From positions 46,490,796-46,550,795 of the forward strand of contig OX485807.1 in the NCBI GenBank assembly GCA_950295325.1: a stretch of 60,000 nucleotides of DNA, written 5' to 3'. The position numbers were made by a program, and so were the translations under genes. The DNA comes from Polytrichum commune. Lineage: Eukaryota > Streptophyta > Polytrichopsida > Polytrichales > Polytrichaceae. Under the pieces are notes generated by a model. That model was not told where the DNA came from. It saw only the letters and a list, made by a program, of their open reading frames with translations, and made no database searches. Each line of letters opens with the position of its first letter. Position 1 is the stretch's first letter. Below are positions 34,421 to 46,200 of the stretch, piece by piece.

Positions 34421-34824
34421 TAGTTTTTGAAAAACAGACCAATGACAGCTCCATTTAGGTAATTCTTAGAACATCACTCCATTCCACTTTGCCAAGGAAC
34501 AATATCATTACAATATAGCCACTCACTGCAGCACCACTTGCCTTTCAAAAATTTGATCAGCCTTATCAAGACACTACAGTACGTAGTAGGCGTAATGCTG
34601 GTCTGTCATGATTTACGAGAGTTGCATGAAGATATTTCTTTGAGGAGTTACAAAAGCATTCACAAAAATTGGGACAATGGAGCAGAACGTAAGTATACAA
34701 CTCCCACAAACTTGAGGAGTACCACAAGCTGTAGTAGCCTGCCGAATTGCAAGTACTTCAGCAATTGCACAACGTCTGATCTTCAAAGTTACAGTACTTC
34801 GAGTAAGGAAAGTAGAAGATTTTT

Positions 34825-34940
34825 GCTTCACAAGGCACCCACAATCTCAGAAATGCATAGAGACCAATAGGGATTGAACCACACCCATTCCCTGAGTGGG
34901 TAAACCGAAATTCAGGACACCACCACTTTGGCTCCAAGCA
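34825..34940 (-). mobile_element. tRNA-derived SINE, promoter region
   Basis: On the minus strand a box A-like string (gagccaaagtggtg, near 34921-34934) is followed 39 bases later by a consensus box B, ggttcaatccc (34870-34880). There is no acceptor stem, so this is not a tRNA gene. The body of the SINE would continue to lower coordinates; its end was not located. It lies downstream of VPS11, in the same orientation. Confidence 0.5.
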
Positions 34941-35133
34941 ACGGCTCCACTGCTTGTGGATAGAGAAGTAAAATTGCTTATCATTTAAAATGGTGAAATC
35001 CCATGGAAGCTATGTGACACTTCTGTACAAATTGAAAGAGACTCCTGCTCTGTATGTGCTTTTAGAAATAAATCTCCTCCTTTACCAGGAGAAGAACCTG
35101 ATCGTAGCATTCCTAACCTAATTTTCATGCATT

Positions 35134-35329
35134 GTAATCAGATGTATGTAATGGAGGCATCTACAACCAGATCACATTCTGATTCATTACAGACCTTCTG
35201 CTGTGCACCAAAAACCAAACAGTGGTCGAAGTAATCAGATGTATGTAATGGAAGCATCTACAACCAGATCACATTCTGATTCATTGCAGACCTTTCTGCT
35301 GTGCACCAAAAACTAAACACTGGTCGAAG
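35134..35329. repeat. Tandem duplication of 97 bp across the VPS11 stop codon
   Basis: The segment beginning gtaatcagatgtatgtaatg at 35134 is repeated from 35231 with about 95 percent identity. The second copy includes the VPS11 stop (35313-35315) and the last few codons; the first copy lies wholly in the 3' untranslated region and lacks the stop triplet because one base differs. Confidence 0.9.
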
Positions 35330-38300
35330 TACTTGTTCTGCTAAGGGTGCCACCAGCACCAATCCTTTGTTGAGGGGCTTTGTTCAAAATGCCTCTACCA
35401 AAATACTCAGCAATTACTGAGAATCCATCATCAGAGTTGCGCAACAATTGGAAAAATGTATCATGATCATTCACATTGGCTTCCAGGGTACGTTTCATGT
35501 CCAAGACATGACGATTGGCTGGAGCGCACACAGGGCACTCCTTTTCATTGTCGCCCAGACAGCGTTGATGAAAGGAATGCATGCACAGAAAGTGGACAGC
35601 AGGTAAATCGAGGGCTGATGTACAGGCAGTGCATTTGCTGAGCTGGAAAATCCGTGCATGGGACCGCAGCTCTTGGACCTCAGCACGCATTGTGGCAGTT
35701 TCCTCCTGAGATTTGCACATGTTCCAATTAGTTTCCACTATTCTCACCAAGCATGAAGAGTTCAATGAAGATGCGAAGAAAATAATGTACCTGATATTTC
35801 TCAATTGCTTTCCTGTCATCCTCAATCAACCTTGTTTCCTGCTGAAGCTGCCGAGCGATGTACTCTTTCACCACTGCTAAGGTGAGCTTGGGATTCTTTG
35901 ACAGCTTTTGCAAGACAATAAGAGGCGGTAGCAAGTTGTCTCGCTCTATGTACACCAGTACTTCTCTCACTTCATCTGCACAATTCTCACCATGCTCCCC
36001 AAAGTATGACAGTACATCATTCCATAACGATGGATCCCCACCTCGCACAGAATCCCCAAGACGCTTACAAGTTGAAATAAGACCTTGATAGTCATGACCT
36101 TTCATGTAGACTGCTAACACTTCCTTGTAAAGCTTCATCTTCTCAAATAGAAACAAAAGGCCATCCTGGTACTTGTGCATCTGGCAGAGCACAAGTGCAA
36201 GATCCACATCATAACGTGGGGTAGGTTCATGAGGACCCCATCCAAGTTTCAGTAAAGATAATGCTTTCGCCCGCCTTTCTGCTTGATCTTCAGTTGGAAC
36301 AACCTCCATCTTGTCCAGTTTGTTCACCTTCGCTTCCTCTGCTGAAGGGAGTTCCATCACAGATTCACTTTCCTTGCTCCTGTTATGGATTGGCAACACA
36401 AGACCTCCGATTTTTCCCACAGCCTTGATCACTTGACCTCCAGCAGCAATAACTTGACCCCCAGCTGCAATCACTTGACCACCTGCTGCAAGTATCAAGT
36501 TCCCATGATGCTGAATTTCATCAGGTACATCGTCTGAGTTCTTCTCTTCTGTTTGAGAATCTGGCTCTTCAGCTTGACTAGAAACATCAGATATAGCAGG
36601 TGTCCGGAGGTCCTCTGAAAGATAAAGCTCAAGCAGGGTGTTGTGAAGTTCAACATGCTGGGGAGAGTCCTTTACTGCGTCTACATACTGCTCAAGGAAC
36701 ACCATTAACCACTTGGGTTGATCAATGAATACGTGCACAAATTCAACCGGGGATGGCAACAAATTTGATAATCGTCCACTGCTGGAAGGAATCCCACTTG
36801 AAGCTGTTGAGGTGGTCCCACCAGGATTGGTACACAGCTTTAGCAGAGCTGCAGTAGTTTCTGCTGGCTTGTGTTCTACAAGCACTTTGCCATACTGTTT
36901 CAAGGTGACTGTTGATTCATATACTGATAGTCCTGTTATATATTGTAAAGCCTCCTCATAACATTTCAAGTCTTCTAGCAATATTTTAAGATACCACTCG
37001 TGCTCTCCTGCTCGCATTGCCACAAAAAGGGCATGCTGATAGTATCCAGCTGCTCTACAGACCTTCACAGCTGTTTCAACATCAAATCGGGGTTCACCTT
37101 CCTTTCCTTCCTCTCCCTTGATAAAATCATCCAGCTTTGAGACATCTTTCAGCTTCGTGTAGCAATTGAGAAGCAGGGTAGTGTGATCTGCTGTTGCAAG
37201 ACCTTTCTCATGCAACTTCTCCAAATAGTGAGTTAGGTTATGTATGCGTTGCGCATCTAGGAACTTCTGAATCACATAGGAGGGTTCCAATTGCCCAATG
37301 GTGCGGATATATTGTGCCATGGCCTCATCATAAATTTGCTTCCCATAGAGATGATCCCCATACTTGCGCATGACCTCTGCAGTGGCTGCAGCATCAGCTT
37401 GATTATTTTGTACCTACAAAATACCAAGAACCAGAATGAGTCACCTCTAGGAAGGTCCGAAAACAAGCACATATAAACTAGTTGAAGTTGCTTCAAGAGT
37501 TCATAGATCAACTGCCAGAGGTTATGAAGATATTATACTAACCAGATTGATCGCTATAGTGTAGAGGTTTCTGCGAAAAAGCATGTCCAGTTTGCTTCCC
37601 ATGTCCTTCTCAGCAATGCAGAGAATCTGCTGATCCTGAGTGAGAAGGGTCACGGTGCCCCATTCACACAGAACATGAGTAACCTCACCAACTGAAGTGC
37701 TGTAGGCTATGAACTTGTTCTTCAGGTCATAAATGTTGAAGACATTCTTGTTGGGCTTGCGAGGGTCTGCTGACACAACTAAAAGATACCCACGAAACCA
37801 AGCAATGAACTGTTTGTCTCCTTCGAATGCCCAACACGGTCCCCGGCCATCCACCTCATAAAAATAAACCGCCTCTGGTCGCCCAACCACAAGATCCTGG
37901 AATGAAACTCAAAGTAAGTATCACAGATACAAGACATAATAGTTTAGTAAGTACATAGACGAGCAATACAGAACCTTACAGTGTCTTCCAATCCCACCTG
38001 ATTATCACTCATAGCAACACAACGCCCTTCTGTGCCAATCTGATCAAGAACATTCTTCTGTGGAGTCTGCTCATGCATATCAAACATATTGATGGAGGAT
38101 GTGGTCACTGCAAAAAGCTGAAGAATTTGGCCTTCCACACGAAATCCCAATCCAGTCACAGGAGAGGCGGGCTGGTGGCTATCTGCAGCTGGATCCACCG
38201 TCAGTCTCATTCTAGTGACACGGTCTCTGGCAATATCACCTCGAATGCAGTAAATGTAGCCCGTGTCAAGGCCGATACACACCAGCAGAATTGGTGGGGC

Positions 38301-39456
38301 CTCCTCGTAGACCATAAATGAAGTAATCTAATGGCAAGACAAAAGGCCACCAACAAACTTTGAGATGTGAGATCCTCGTTGCCTTCAGCACTCAAACTAA
38401 CTCCTGTCTAAATTGATAAATTAGATATTGATTACCAAATCAAAAATAGAACGCACCCTCGAGAGTGAAACATCCTCTCACCACAAAATTTCATGAACAC
38501 CCACAAGCTTACAATATGAGGTCTGAACATGCTGGGTCTGGAATCAGGAAAAGATGTGCACAAGACGTGTGTCCAGGTTTTTGAGACATTAATATTTCAG
38601 AGTGACATTCACAATTTCAAGACCAGTGTTTGAAATTCGAACTGGGCCTATTCATAGTCATGCAAGGGCATTGCTGCCAGCCAAGTTGCCCCTGTGTGCA
38701 GAATCGGTTCTTATACCTGGGCTTCCGGATACTTGCTGTTGAAAATTTTCATCGACCGGACACACGCAGGGCCAGTATTGCTGGATCCCTCTGGCTGAAT
38801 CTTGTCAAGATCCCACATCTTGAGGGTGAGGCCTGATACTTTCGAAGAAGGTGCCTCATCTTCCCCGATAGAGATTAAGACATGCCTTTGCTGCGATCCA
38901 ATTGCCACATCATGCTATCAGTGAGACTCCGGAGAAACTAGAATGCATTCTTGAGAAGGAAACACCCCGTAAGGATCTGGATTTCTTGAACAGAAAATCT
39001 AGTAGCACGACGATGTAAGCCGGCCCAAGGGAAACCAGTCCAGTTTATACCTTGTGATAGGTTATCATCGCACCTACTCGCCTAGAAAATTCTGGAAGCG
39101 AACCAATTCTCCTCTTTATGTTGACTTCGACAAAAAAGAAAGGGCTGTCACCTGAATTTATTACATTTCCTGCAATGTGCGGGACGAATAATCTACAAGG
39201 GTTCGCTTAAGGGAATGGGAACAGGCAATAAGATGTACCTTGAGCTGTTGGATGTAGAGAACACGATCGGAGTGGGCCTGAAAGCTATAGTTGAGTTTGA
39301 GGCCGCGGTCCAGGACGTGGAGCATGGCGTCTTCGGCCCCGAGGACGATCTGACCCCGCCCGCTGGTGCTGCACACCACCTTCTCCTTCACCTCCTCCGC
39401 CACTGCTGCTCCTGCAGCCTTCTCCTCGAAGAACTGGAACTTCCGCCATTGATACA

Positions 39457-39457
<1 letters not shown>
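35313..39457 (-). CDS. VPS11: Vacuolar protein sorting-associated protein 11 (HOPS/CORVET core subunit)
   Basis: VPS11 is a core subunit of the HOPS and CORVET tethering complexes that dock endosomes and vacuole membranes. Six exons join in frame: 39457-39239, 38890-38717, 38327-37998, 37896-37543, 37413-35791 and 35705-35313, all with GT-AG introns of 85-389 bp and all junctions in phase 0. The product is about 1030 residues. The start MYQWRKF is the family N-terminus; residues 1-350 are the beta-propeller (VGRPEAVYFYEVDGRGPC is diagnostic). A clathrin-heavy-chain-like alpha-solenoid follows (RKYGDHLYGKQ, YIRTIG, LLLNCYTKLKD, HEWYLKILLEDL). The C-terminus is a RING-H2 finger with Cys925, Cys928, Cys941, His943, His946, Cys949, Cys957 and Cys960. 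It is about 100 residues longer than Arabidopsis VPS11, largely through an acidic insert near residues 625-720 that holds a triple AAGGQVI repeat (668-688). Confidence 0.95.
36421..36495 (-). repeat. Triple 21-bp repeat inside VPS11 coding sequence
   Basis: Three tandem units encode AAGGQVI (last one followed by KAVGK). They sit in the solenoid insert where relatives have little or no sequence, and keep the frame. Confidence 0.85.
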
Positions 39458-39496
<39 letters not shown>

Positions 39497-39510
39497 TCTA
39501 TCTCTCTCTC
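39458..39510 (-). repeat. (GA)n microsatellite directly abutting the VPS11 start codon
   Basis: On the VPS11 sense strand a nearly pure GA tract of about 50 bases, with a few GATA interruptions, ends exactly at the ATG. It must form the end of the 5' untranslated region. Such tracts near plant transcription starts can bind GAGA-type BBR/BPC factors; that role is inference. Confidence 0.85.
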
Positions 39511-41279
39511 GCCCTCCCCTCTACTCCTGTCTGCCACCCCGCCCTACCCGTCACCACTGATGAGCTTTGCCCGGAGTGCTGCCATCGCCAGAGCTGCTGC
39601 TGCTGCTGCTGCTATGACGCCATCCTGAGCAGCAGCAGTATGTGGAGTGAACTTCAGGCCAGCTCTCCACTCCTCGATCAACAACGCTAATCTACACTAA
39701 GCTCCAAGTTTTTCACTACTCTGCACAACAATCCAAATCATTACCCCCCACTAACAATTGCTCCTTCCAAACACATCCACGCCTACACAACGAGGGTGCC
39801 ACCAAACCCTAATTCTCCTCCTTCCTCTTCGATCGTATGCTACCGAGACTTCGAGACTTGGTTACATTTCTTTCTTCAAGTCACGTTGCATCTCTTCGCC
39901 AAAACTAAATAATTTACACTCACATGGAACTATATACTTCCTTAACTTATTAGTCCCTATCTTATCATGGAAACCAAATTCTGGATGAACCTTTCGTCAT
40001 CTTCAAACCCCTTTTTCTGGTTCGAAGACCGAGCCCATTTTTAAAACTCAAAAATTCAAAACGCTAAATCTCTCTACATAAAGTAGAAAAACATAAGAAA
40101 CTAATCGTCTCGGTTAACAATACATGCACCTAAATACCAGGCCAGGTGGTGTCGGGCCTCGGTGTAAGTTGGGATTTCTTAGAACATATCACAGTGGATT
40201 ATGGCACCTTCGCATTGAGATTATTTGTTTATTTACAAGTAAGCTCTAGCCATGGGAATATTTATATTAGTCTGAACCTATTCTTAGAATAAAAATACAT
40301 CTTTCTAGAACCAATCTAGAAGCCCTAGACACTTTATAAAACTCCACACAAATATATAGAGTCTAACTTGCCTTCTTGAATACCGTAGGTTGCCTCTTTA
40401 GCCATGCAAATTGTCTTTGTTAAAACCAAATCACAACAACTTATAAATTTGTTAATTCGTGTATATCGCAACCACTTTATAGTGTATAAAATAAAACGTT
40501 TTTGTTATTGTGGTAGTAACATGTAGTTTATGCAAGGTTCACAATAAAATGCTTGAGAAACTCCCTTCAACTAGTCCATTTCATATGTGCAACTTGGCAA
40601 GCAGTTAGAGCAAGAAGACGGAATTGAGTATTGACGTCATCTAGATCCTTTACGTACACTTGGACTTTAGTCTACTATAAATGTTCATGAGCCTAACACA
40701 CCTTTCCACATGTTTGGAAACCAACTATGGTTTGCTGCACCAAGAGCACAATGGCATGGTAGACAACTCTTATTTGATAAGGTGCTTCAAGCATCCATAT
40801 TTACCAAGTTCTCCAAAGATAACCTCGCAAAACAACTAAGTAATGCTATGTGAATGATACCTCACTAAGATATCTTGCTCTTCTTTTTGGGTCAAGTTGC
40901 AATATTTAAAAATCAACAAAACCATTAAAAAAATTTGAGATTGTTGAGTCCATAAGGAACCATTGTGTGCATAAGAATGTTAAACTCAAGGTCACGCACC
41001 CATGTCATTTTCAATCCCAACAAAAAATGTACCCCCTCTTCTTCAATGAAAATTATGATCACTCAAATGTGCAAGACACACCAACCAATTTGCACACATG
41101 ATTGATCAAGGAAATCACAATTCATATTATGGGAATCAAAGGGCCTCTTGTGAATCACTCCTGAAAAGAAGCACGCCCAAATGTTATCCGAACCCAAGTA
41201 TTGACATTGGGCACTACAACCAATGGCCAACTTTGTGAAGCAATGCAAGATCTCTACAAAATGAGAATAGCATGTGGAG
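39511..41279. other. VPS11 upstream region and gene-free interval
   Basis: The first 150 bases are C/T- and GC-rich, with a gct/gca trinucleotide run at 39590-39612, and probably hold the VPS11 promoter and transcript start. No TATA box was identified. The rest, to 41.28 kb, shows no supported gene. Confidence 0.45.
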
Positions 41280-41779
41280 AGCCTCAATCGCCAAAATGTT
41301 ATAGGCATGTTGGTTCAGTGACTGACGGAAGGGGAACCCATGGAAAAGGAACCTAGGTATAGAATTGTTGATTGTGGGCAAGGTGATGTTCAAGCTTGGG
41401 AAAGTGCCATTAAATGTAAAACCCAAGTTGCCACCTCCGAAAGGTCCCGTTCCCCAAAATTGCCGCCTCCAAAGGTCCTAGTCCTCTAAGGCCACTGCCT
41501 CCAAAATGGTCGAGTCCTCCAACACCGCCACCTTGGAAAAGGCCCGATCCTCCAAGACCGATGCCACCGAAAGGTCCAACTCCTCCGAGATTGCCACCTC
41601 CGAAAGATTTGAGTCCTCCATTGAAAGGCCTCCTCGACCACCGCCACCAAAGATCCCCCATGGCCCATTGGGAAGGGGTTGAACTTGTTGCCTTTGATGA
41701 TTGATATGAGCTTGACAATCACCAACATTAGAATCATGAACCAAGACGTCTTAATTAAGAATTGTATGGCATTTGCCAT
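41280..41779 (-). pseudogene. Secreted glycine-rich protein gene, frameshifted
   Basis: From the ATG at 41779 the frame gives a hydrophobic, signal-like start (MANAIQFLIKTSWFMILMLV and onward) and then NKFNPFP. In the neighbouring frames the text continues as glycine-rich repeats: GIFGGGGRGG, then GGLKSFGGGNLGGVGPFGGI, GLGGSGLFQGGGVGGLDHFG. Later, in another frame, comes FTFNGTFPSLNITLPTINNS. The order (signal peptide, GGx-rich body, short tail) fits plant cell-wall glycine-rich proteins. At least three frame changes are needed, so either the gene has decayed or the sequence carries indels. A good TATA box lies 156 bases upstream of the ATG, which favours a once-real gene. No intron sites that would repair the frame were evident. 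Confidence 0.6.
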
Positions 41780-41934
41780 GATAAAGATACATCGATGCTC
41801 CAAAGTATTGCCAAACTTGTGATGTAGACAAGCTTTTGGTTTACACAAAATTATGATTTTAGACAAGAATCAGACTTGGACAAACTTGTGGTTTAGACAA
41901 AAGATGAAATAGACAAAAATTGGATGTATGTAGC

Positions 41935-41944
41935 CTATTTATAC
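41935..41944 (-). promoter_or_regulatory. TATA box of the glycine-rich protein gene
   Basis: The minus-strand string gtataaatag matches the plant TATA consensus and stands 156 bases upstream of the candidate ATG at 41779, a normal distance allowing for a 5' leader of about 125 bases. Confidence 0.5.
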
Positions 41945-42003
41945 ATAAGTATTGACTTCTGATTCCATAAAAATAAATAAACACTTTTGCTTTAACCAAA
42001 GTG

Positions 42004-42021
42004 AGGGGGGGGGGGGGGGGA
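42004..42021. repeat. Poly-G run
   Basis: A nearly pure run of 17 G bases after gtgag. Length may be unreliable. Confidence 0.85.
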
Positions 42022-43134
42022 CAAAAGGCACCATTGTTCTTTTCCTTTAAAATGTAACATGGGCCATTATTGGTACATGTTGACTAGAACTAAGATAACG
42101 GTAGTCTAGAACGAGTTTAAAGTAAAGGCATAGAGTTCATTATATTTGCTAATAATGAACATGCTTTTATTTTCGTTAAACTTAAGACAACCAGGCATGG
42201 TGGGGAGGTATATAAAGGATTCTTGTGCAAGAATAAGGGGCCTTTTTATCTTATCTCGTGGTTGGGTGGTTCATGCCAAAGAAATTTCCAACAAAGAATT
42301 AAGGTTTGTTACGTAAAATAATATACTTGTTTTATTTTTTTTCTTCATAATGGATATGGAAGTTTTGGGTCCACTAGGTTAGCAAACAGAGTAATACGTC
42401 CATCAAAGCTCTGATTTGAGACCGACATTAACTCACTAGTACACTAGGTTGAACATGTGCACCAATATCTCGGTCTGCGAACTTCTCCATTAACCCATTA
42501 ACCCATTAACCCATTGAACCATTGATGAATTCACCATGTACTCCCTGATCCCAAGACATATCCTTAATGTGGATCCCTCCACCTGCACACTTGATTACCT
42601 CTATTATATCACAAATCATGCTCCAAAAAGGTCGTATTATGAGCGTTGTATTTGTACTATTGGGGTAATTTAACGCTAGAAGGAAATGCGTCGTATATTC
42701 GAGGTGTCATATTGTTGAGCGTCGTATTCTTGGAGTTAGACTGTAATTCCCTCTTGTCGCCCTAAAGAGGGCCAATCACGAGAACGAATGAGAACTAGAG
42801 CACTTTGAATATCATCCATCCACACAGCTTTCATCCTCTTGCTAAGGCTGTGTCCGGGTTGGGCGTGTGTTGGAGAAGTTCGCGGACTCGTTGCAGCGAA
42901 AGGCTGACTATGGCGTCCACACTCCGTCGATTGCATCTTGACCACTCTTAAGCACATCCAAAACACCACAGAGCAATGTATGCATTTCTTTTCGATTGTT
43001 TCATCTGTCTCTGCATCGAATTTCCATGACACCTCCGGCCACAGTCAACACTGGCATACCCTGTGTGCATGGTCGTTAGGATGACGGAGTGGAGGAGGGG
43101 TTCGCAGTGCGTGAAATTCCCCTCTACATTTTGG
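42022..43134. other. Interval upstream of MED25
   Basis: No gene supported. A short cccattaa tandem run lies at 42489-42525. From about 42780 the GC content rises, in keeping with the MED25 promoter region; an antisense open frame here (42736-43032) shows no motif and is not called. Confidence 0.4.
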
Positions 43135-43148
43135 CACGTCATTTGACC
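43135..43148 (+). promoter_or_regulatory. Adjacent bZIP-type (CACGTCA) and W-box-type (TTTGACC) motifs
   Basis: cacgtca at 43135-43141 and tttgacc at 43142-43148 abut one another 70-83 bases before the MED25 ATG. In plants such words bind bZIP and WRKY factors. Seen as motifs only; the transcript may start upstream of them. Confidence 0.3.
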
Positions 43149-43217
43149 GCGAGAAATCTTAATTAAGTTAATTGCTGCTTTTGTGGAGGTTGTGGTTTAC
43201 TCTTGTGTCGCAACACG

Positions 43218-46200
43218 ATGATGGGCCAGCGGCAACTGGTGGTGCTGGTCGAGGCCACGGGTGCGCTGGGGGGTTCTTGGCCGGTGCTTTTCAGTGAGTA
43301 TGTGGACAAGATCATCAGGTCAGACTGAGAATTTCTTCTGTCGGTTATCCATTTGTTCGTTTGGTTTAGGGTTTAGGCTACCTCAACATGGATGTTTCTT
43401 TCTCATGTCCAAGTCAGTCATGCCTAGTCTTGCATGAAGATCTGCTCGTGACAGAGAAAAAGTATGGATCTTTGGTAGTTTCTTTGATTTCAGGAAGAGG
43501 AATCAAGGTTTTATTTTGCAACAAAAGAACAGCTGAATGTGCATCCTAGGCTACTCTCTAATTCTCATGTGGTTTCTTTTTTGTTTCTTCCCGACAAACA
43601 AAAGCAATGTCAACTGAGATCATGTGTTTTGTGGCATTTCTCGATGTTGGTCTACAGAGCCTTTTGCGATGAATCAAGTGCCCAGGTATTCGTCTCTAAC
43701 TTTTAACACCAGTTGCAGTAAATAACTTTTTACCGATTGCAGTAAATAATGTTGTCATAATGACGAATCTAATGCTGAAAATGGAGGTGATTGCAGCTCA
43801 TCAGATCTTATTGTTGAAATTTGTAGCCTGTCTGTGACATAATCTTATGTTCATCAATGTGCAGAAACTTTCTGGTTCACCTGGAGAGATGGCACTGGTG
43901 GTGTTCACTAGTCATGGGCCTCATGCTGGTGAGTCTGCCACTTTTCAAATACTCGCTTTCTGAACTCACGTTTTCTCACTGCTAAAGTATCATTTCTGTG
44001 GGATATTTGTAGGGTGCTTAATCCAGCAAAGTGGGTGGACCTCAAGCATGGATGTATTCTTCAAGTGGCTGTCAGCTATTTCATTTGTGGGTGGGGGATT
44101 TGGTGAAGCTGCTATTGCTGAGGCCCTAGCTGAAGCTCTCATGGTAATGGTTTGTGGTCCTTTGTACAGTGCTTTGATATTTGAGTCTACATAACCTGTT
44201 GTCTCTACAGTAGAGCTAAAATTCTTTGCATCTACACAAGCTTGAAATTTTCAAGTTCCTTGGTTTTTGTATAGTTGCACAATTGTGACTACTATTAAGC
44301 TAGATGTAGTTCTTCTGAGCAACGTTGACTAAAAGCTCTCTTTTCCATCGTTCCTGACCCAAGACTATGTTGACATAATGAATTAATTGGTCAATTGTCC
44401 CTCTTTTGCAAAATTTTACTACAAGTTATCTGTTTGTAATCATTGATTTTCTCACATGTCATGGAAGCTTCATACTTATGACGTCCAGGCAGATGTGTTG
44501 TCCAGGCCCAAAAGTGCCACTTGCATCTCAAGGGCTCGAGCGACAAAAGCACTGCCTGTTGATTGCAGCCTCAAATCCATACCGACTTCCAACACCTGTC
44601 ATACGCCCACCAGCCTCTGGGCTTGGTGGACCTGAACCACCTGAACAATGGTGGCTTGCTGATGCTGATGCAGTTGCCAAGGCATTTCCTACTGTAAGAC
44701 TGCTTATATGTGAGACTTTCCTCTAGTTCTTGAAAGCTCTGGATTTAGATACTTTGGGAACTCTAAATTGAGCCAATAAAATCTACATTTGCATTTTCTG
44801 TGTACATTTTAGATACAGCAAGTAGGATCTACTTCTAGAAAAGTGTAAGGATTTGAAATTTGCTTTTGAGGATGTGCATCCAGCAGCATTGTGCTCTTCA
44901 TACTACCAGGCTGCCACCAATTCTGTCATCTCCATTGTCTTGATGCTGCCCTCTGTTCTCTGCATGTAGTGCCAAGTTTCACTTTCAATTATTGCTCCCC
45001 GACAGCTTCCTCTCCTCCGGAATGTGTTCAATGGGGTGCGTTCCTTGTCCCTTATTTAATAGATTTTGATCGCTAGCATCATGTGGTACTGTTTATTATG
45101 TTCAGACCCCTCTGATGTATGATTTTGAGAGAAGTGTGAAATGCTTGTAATTTGCCATTGTAGTTTTCATGGATTCACTGAGTTATTCTAAGAGACTGGG
45201 AAGATCCTTTTCTACATTCAGAGGTCCAGATGTTTGATCTTACACCCGAGTAAACTGCAGGCCAAGCGCAATATTCGGGCTGCAGAGGTTGGATCTGATG
45301 CTTCGAAGCAATACAATCAACATCAAATTCTCATTTCTGAAGTATTTACGGAAGGCTGGATGGCAGTTCGTCGGACTGCTGTGACCACTAATGGTGCTGT
45401 TCCATCTGGCCTATCTGCTGCGAAGCTTGAGCCTCTAATGACCACCACAAGTACTGTTCAGTCACAACCAACTGCACTGCGACCATCTGCAGTCTCTGCC
45501 AGTAAGTTTGTGATGCAAGGGGATTAAGTCCTCACAATCATGACTCTGGAATATAGACTCATTTTTTTAGTGATGTCTGCTCTTGAAACTGCTAGTCATG
45601 TAGATTCATTGCAAGTGTTGGAGATGTGTTGGGGAAGCCAGGTGTGGTAATCATGATGGCTGTATTGTTGCAGCCATGGGAAATATGATGGGTCGTCCAA
45701 CCATCTCAAATGGAGCTGGTAGTGTGAGCATGGTACGCATCTGAAATTTAAATTCAGTGATTGATCATCCTAGTATTCAGCTTGAAAGGATTAGAATGTA
45801 TACAGACACGTTACAATTGTTTGAAGGGACTGGATTAAGGTGGAGTTGTTTGGTCTTGAGAAGTATAGAAGTAGCTGTGAGTCTACATATCTTGTCTAAT
45901 GATAGAGCTAATTCTTTGCATCTACACCAGCTTGAAATTCTCAATTTCCTTTTTGTTTCTGCATAGTCACACCTTTGGACCAGTAAGTGTTGGTGTAAGA
46001 AGCTATTACTGGCTATGTGCACAGTATCGATGGACCCAGTTGAAGTTATGATATTTGAGAGCACCTATTTACACACTCTTAGGTGTGTTACATGTAATTG
46101 TCAATAAATTATTCAGAGATCTTTGTTTCTGCAATAACTATTTTGTACTTGTGTATTCAGGACAATCAATCTGTCTTGCACAGTAATGTGGGCACAACAC

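Noticed and set aside
34538-34870. 110-codon plus-strand frame near the SINE
   Set aside because: It runs antisense through the presumed SINE body, with serine/threonine-rich low-information sequence and no family match.
42736-43142. Minus-strand frames upstream of MED25 as a divergent gene
   Set aside because: No motif, no supporting splice pattern; the region is better read as the MED25 promoter area.
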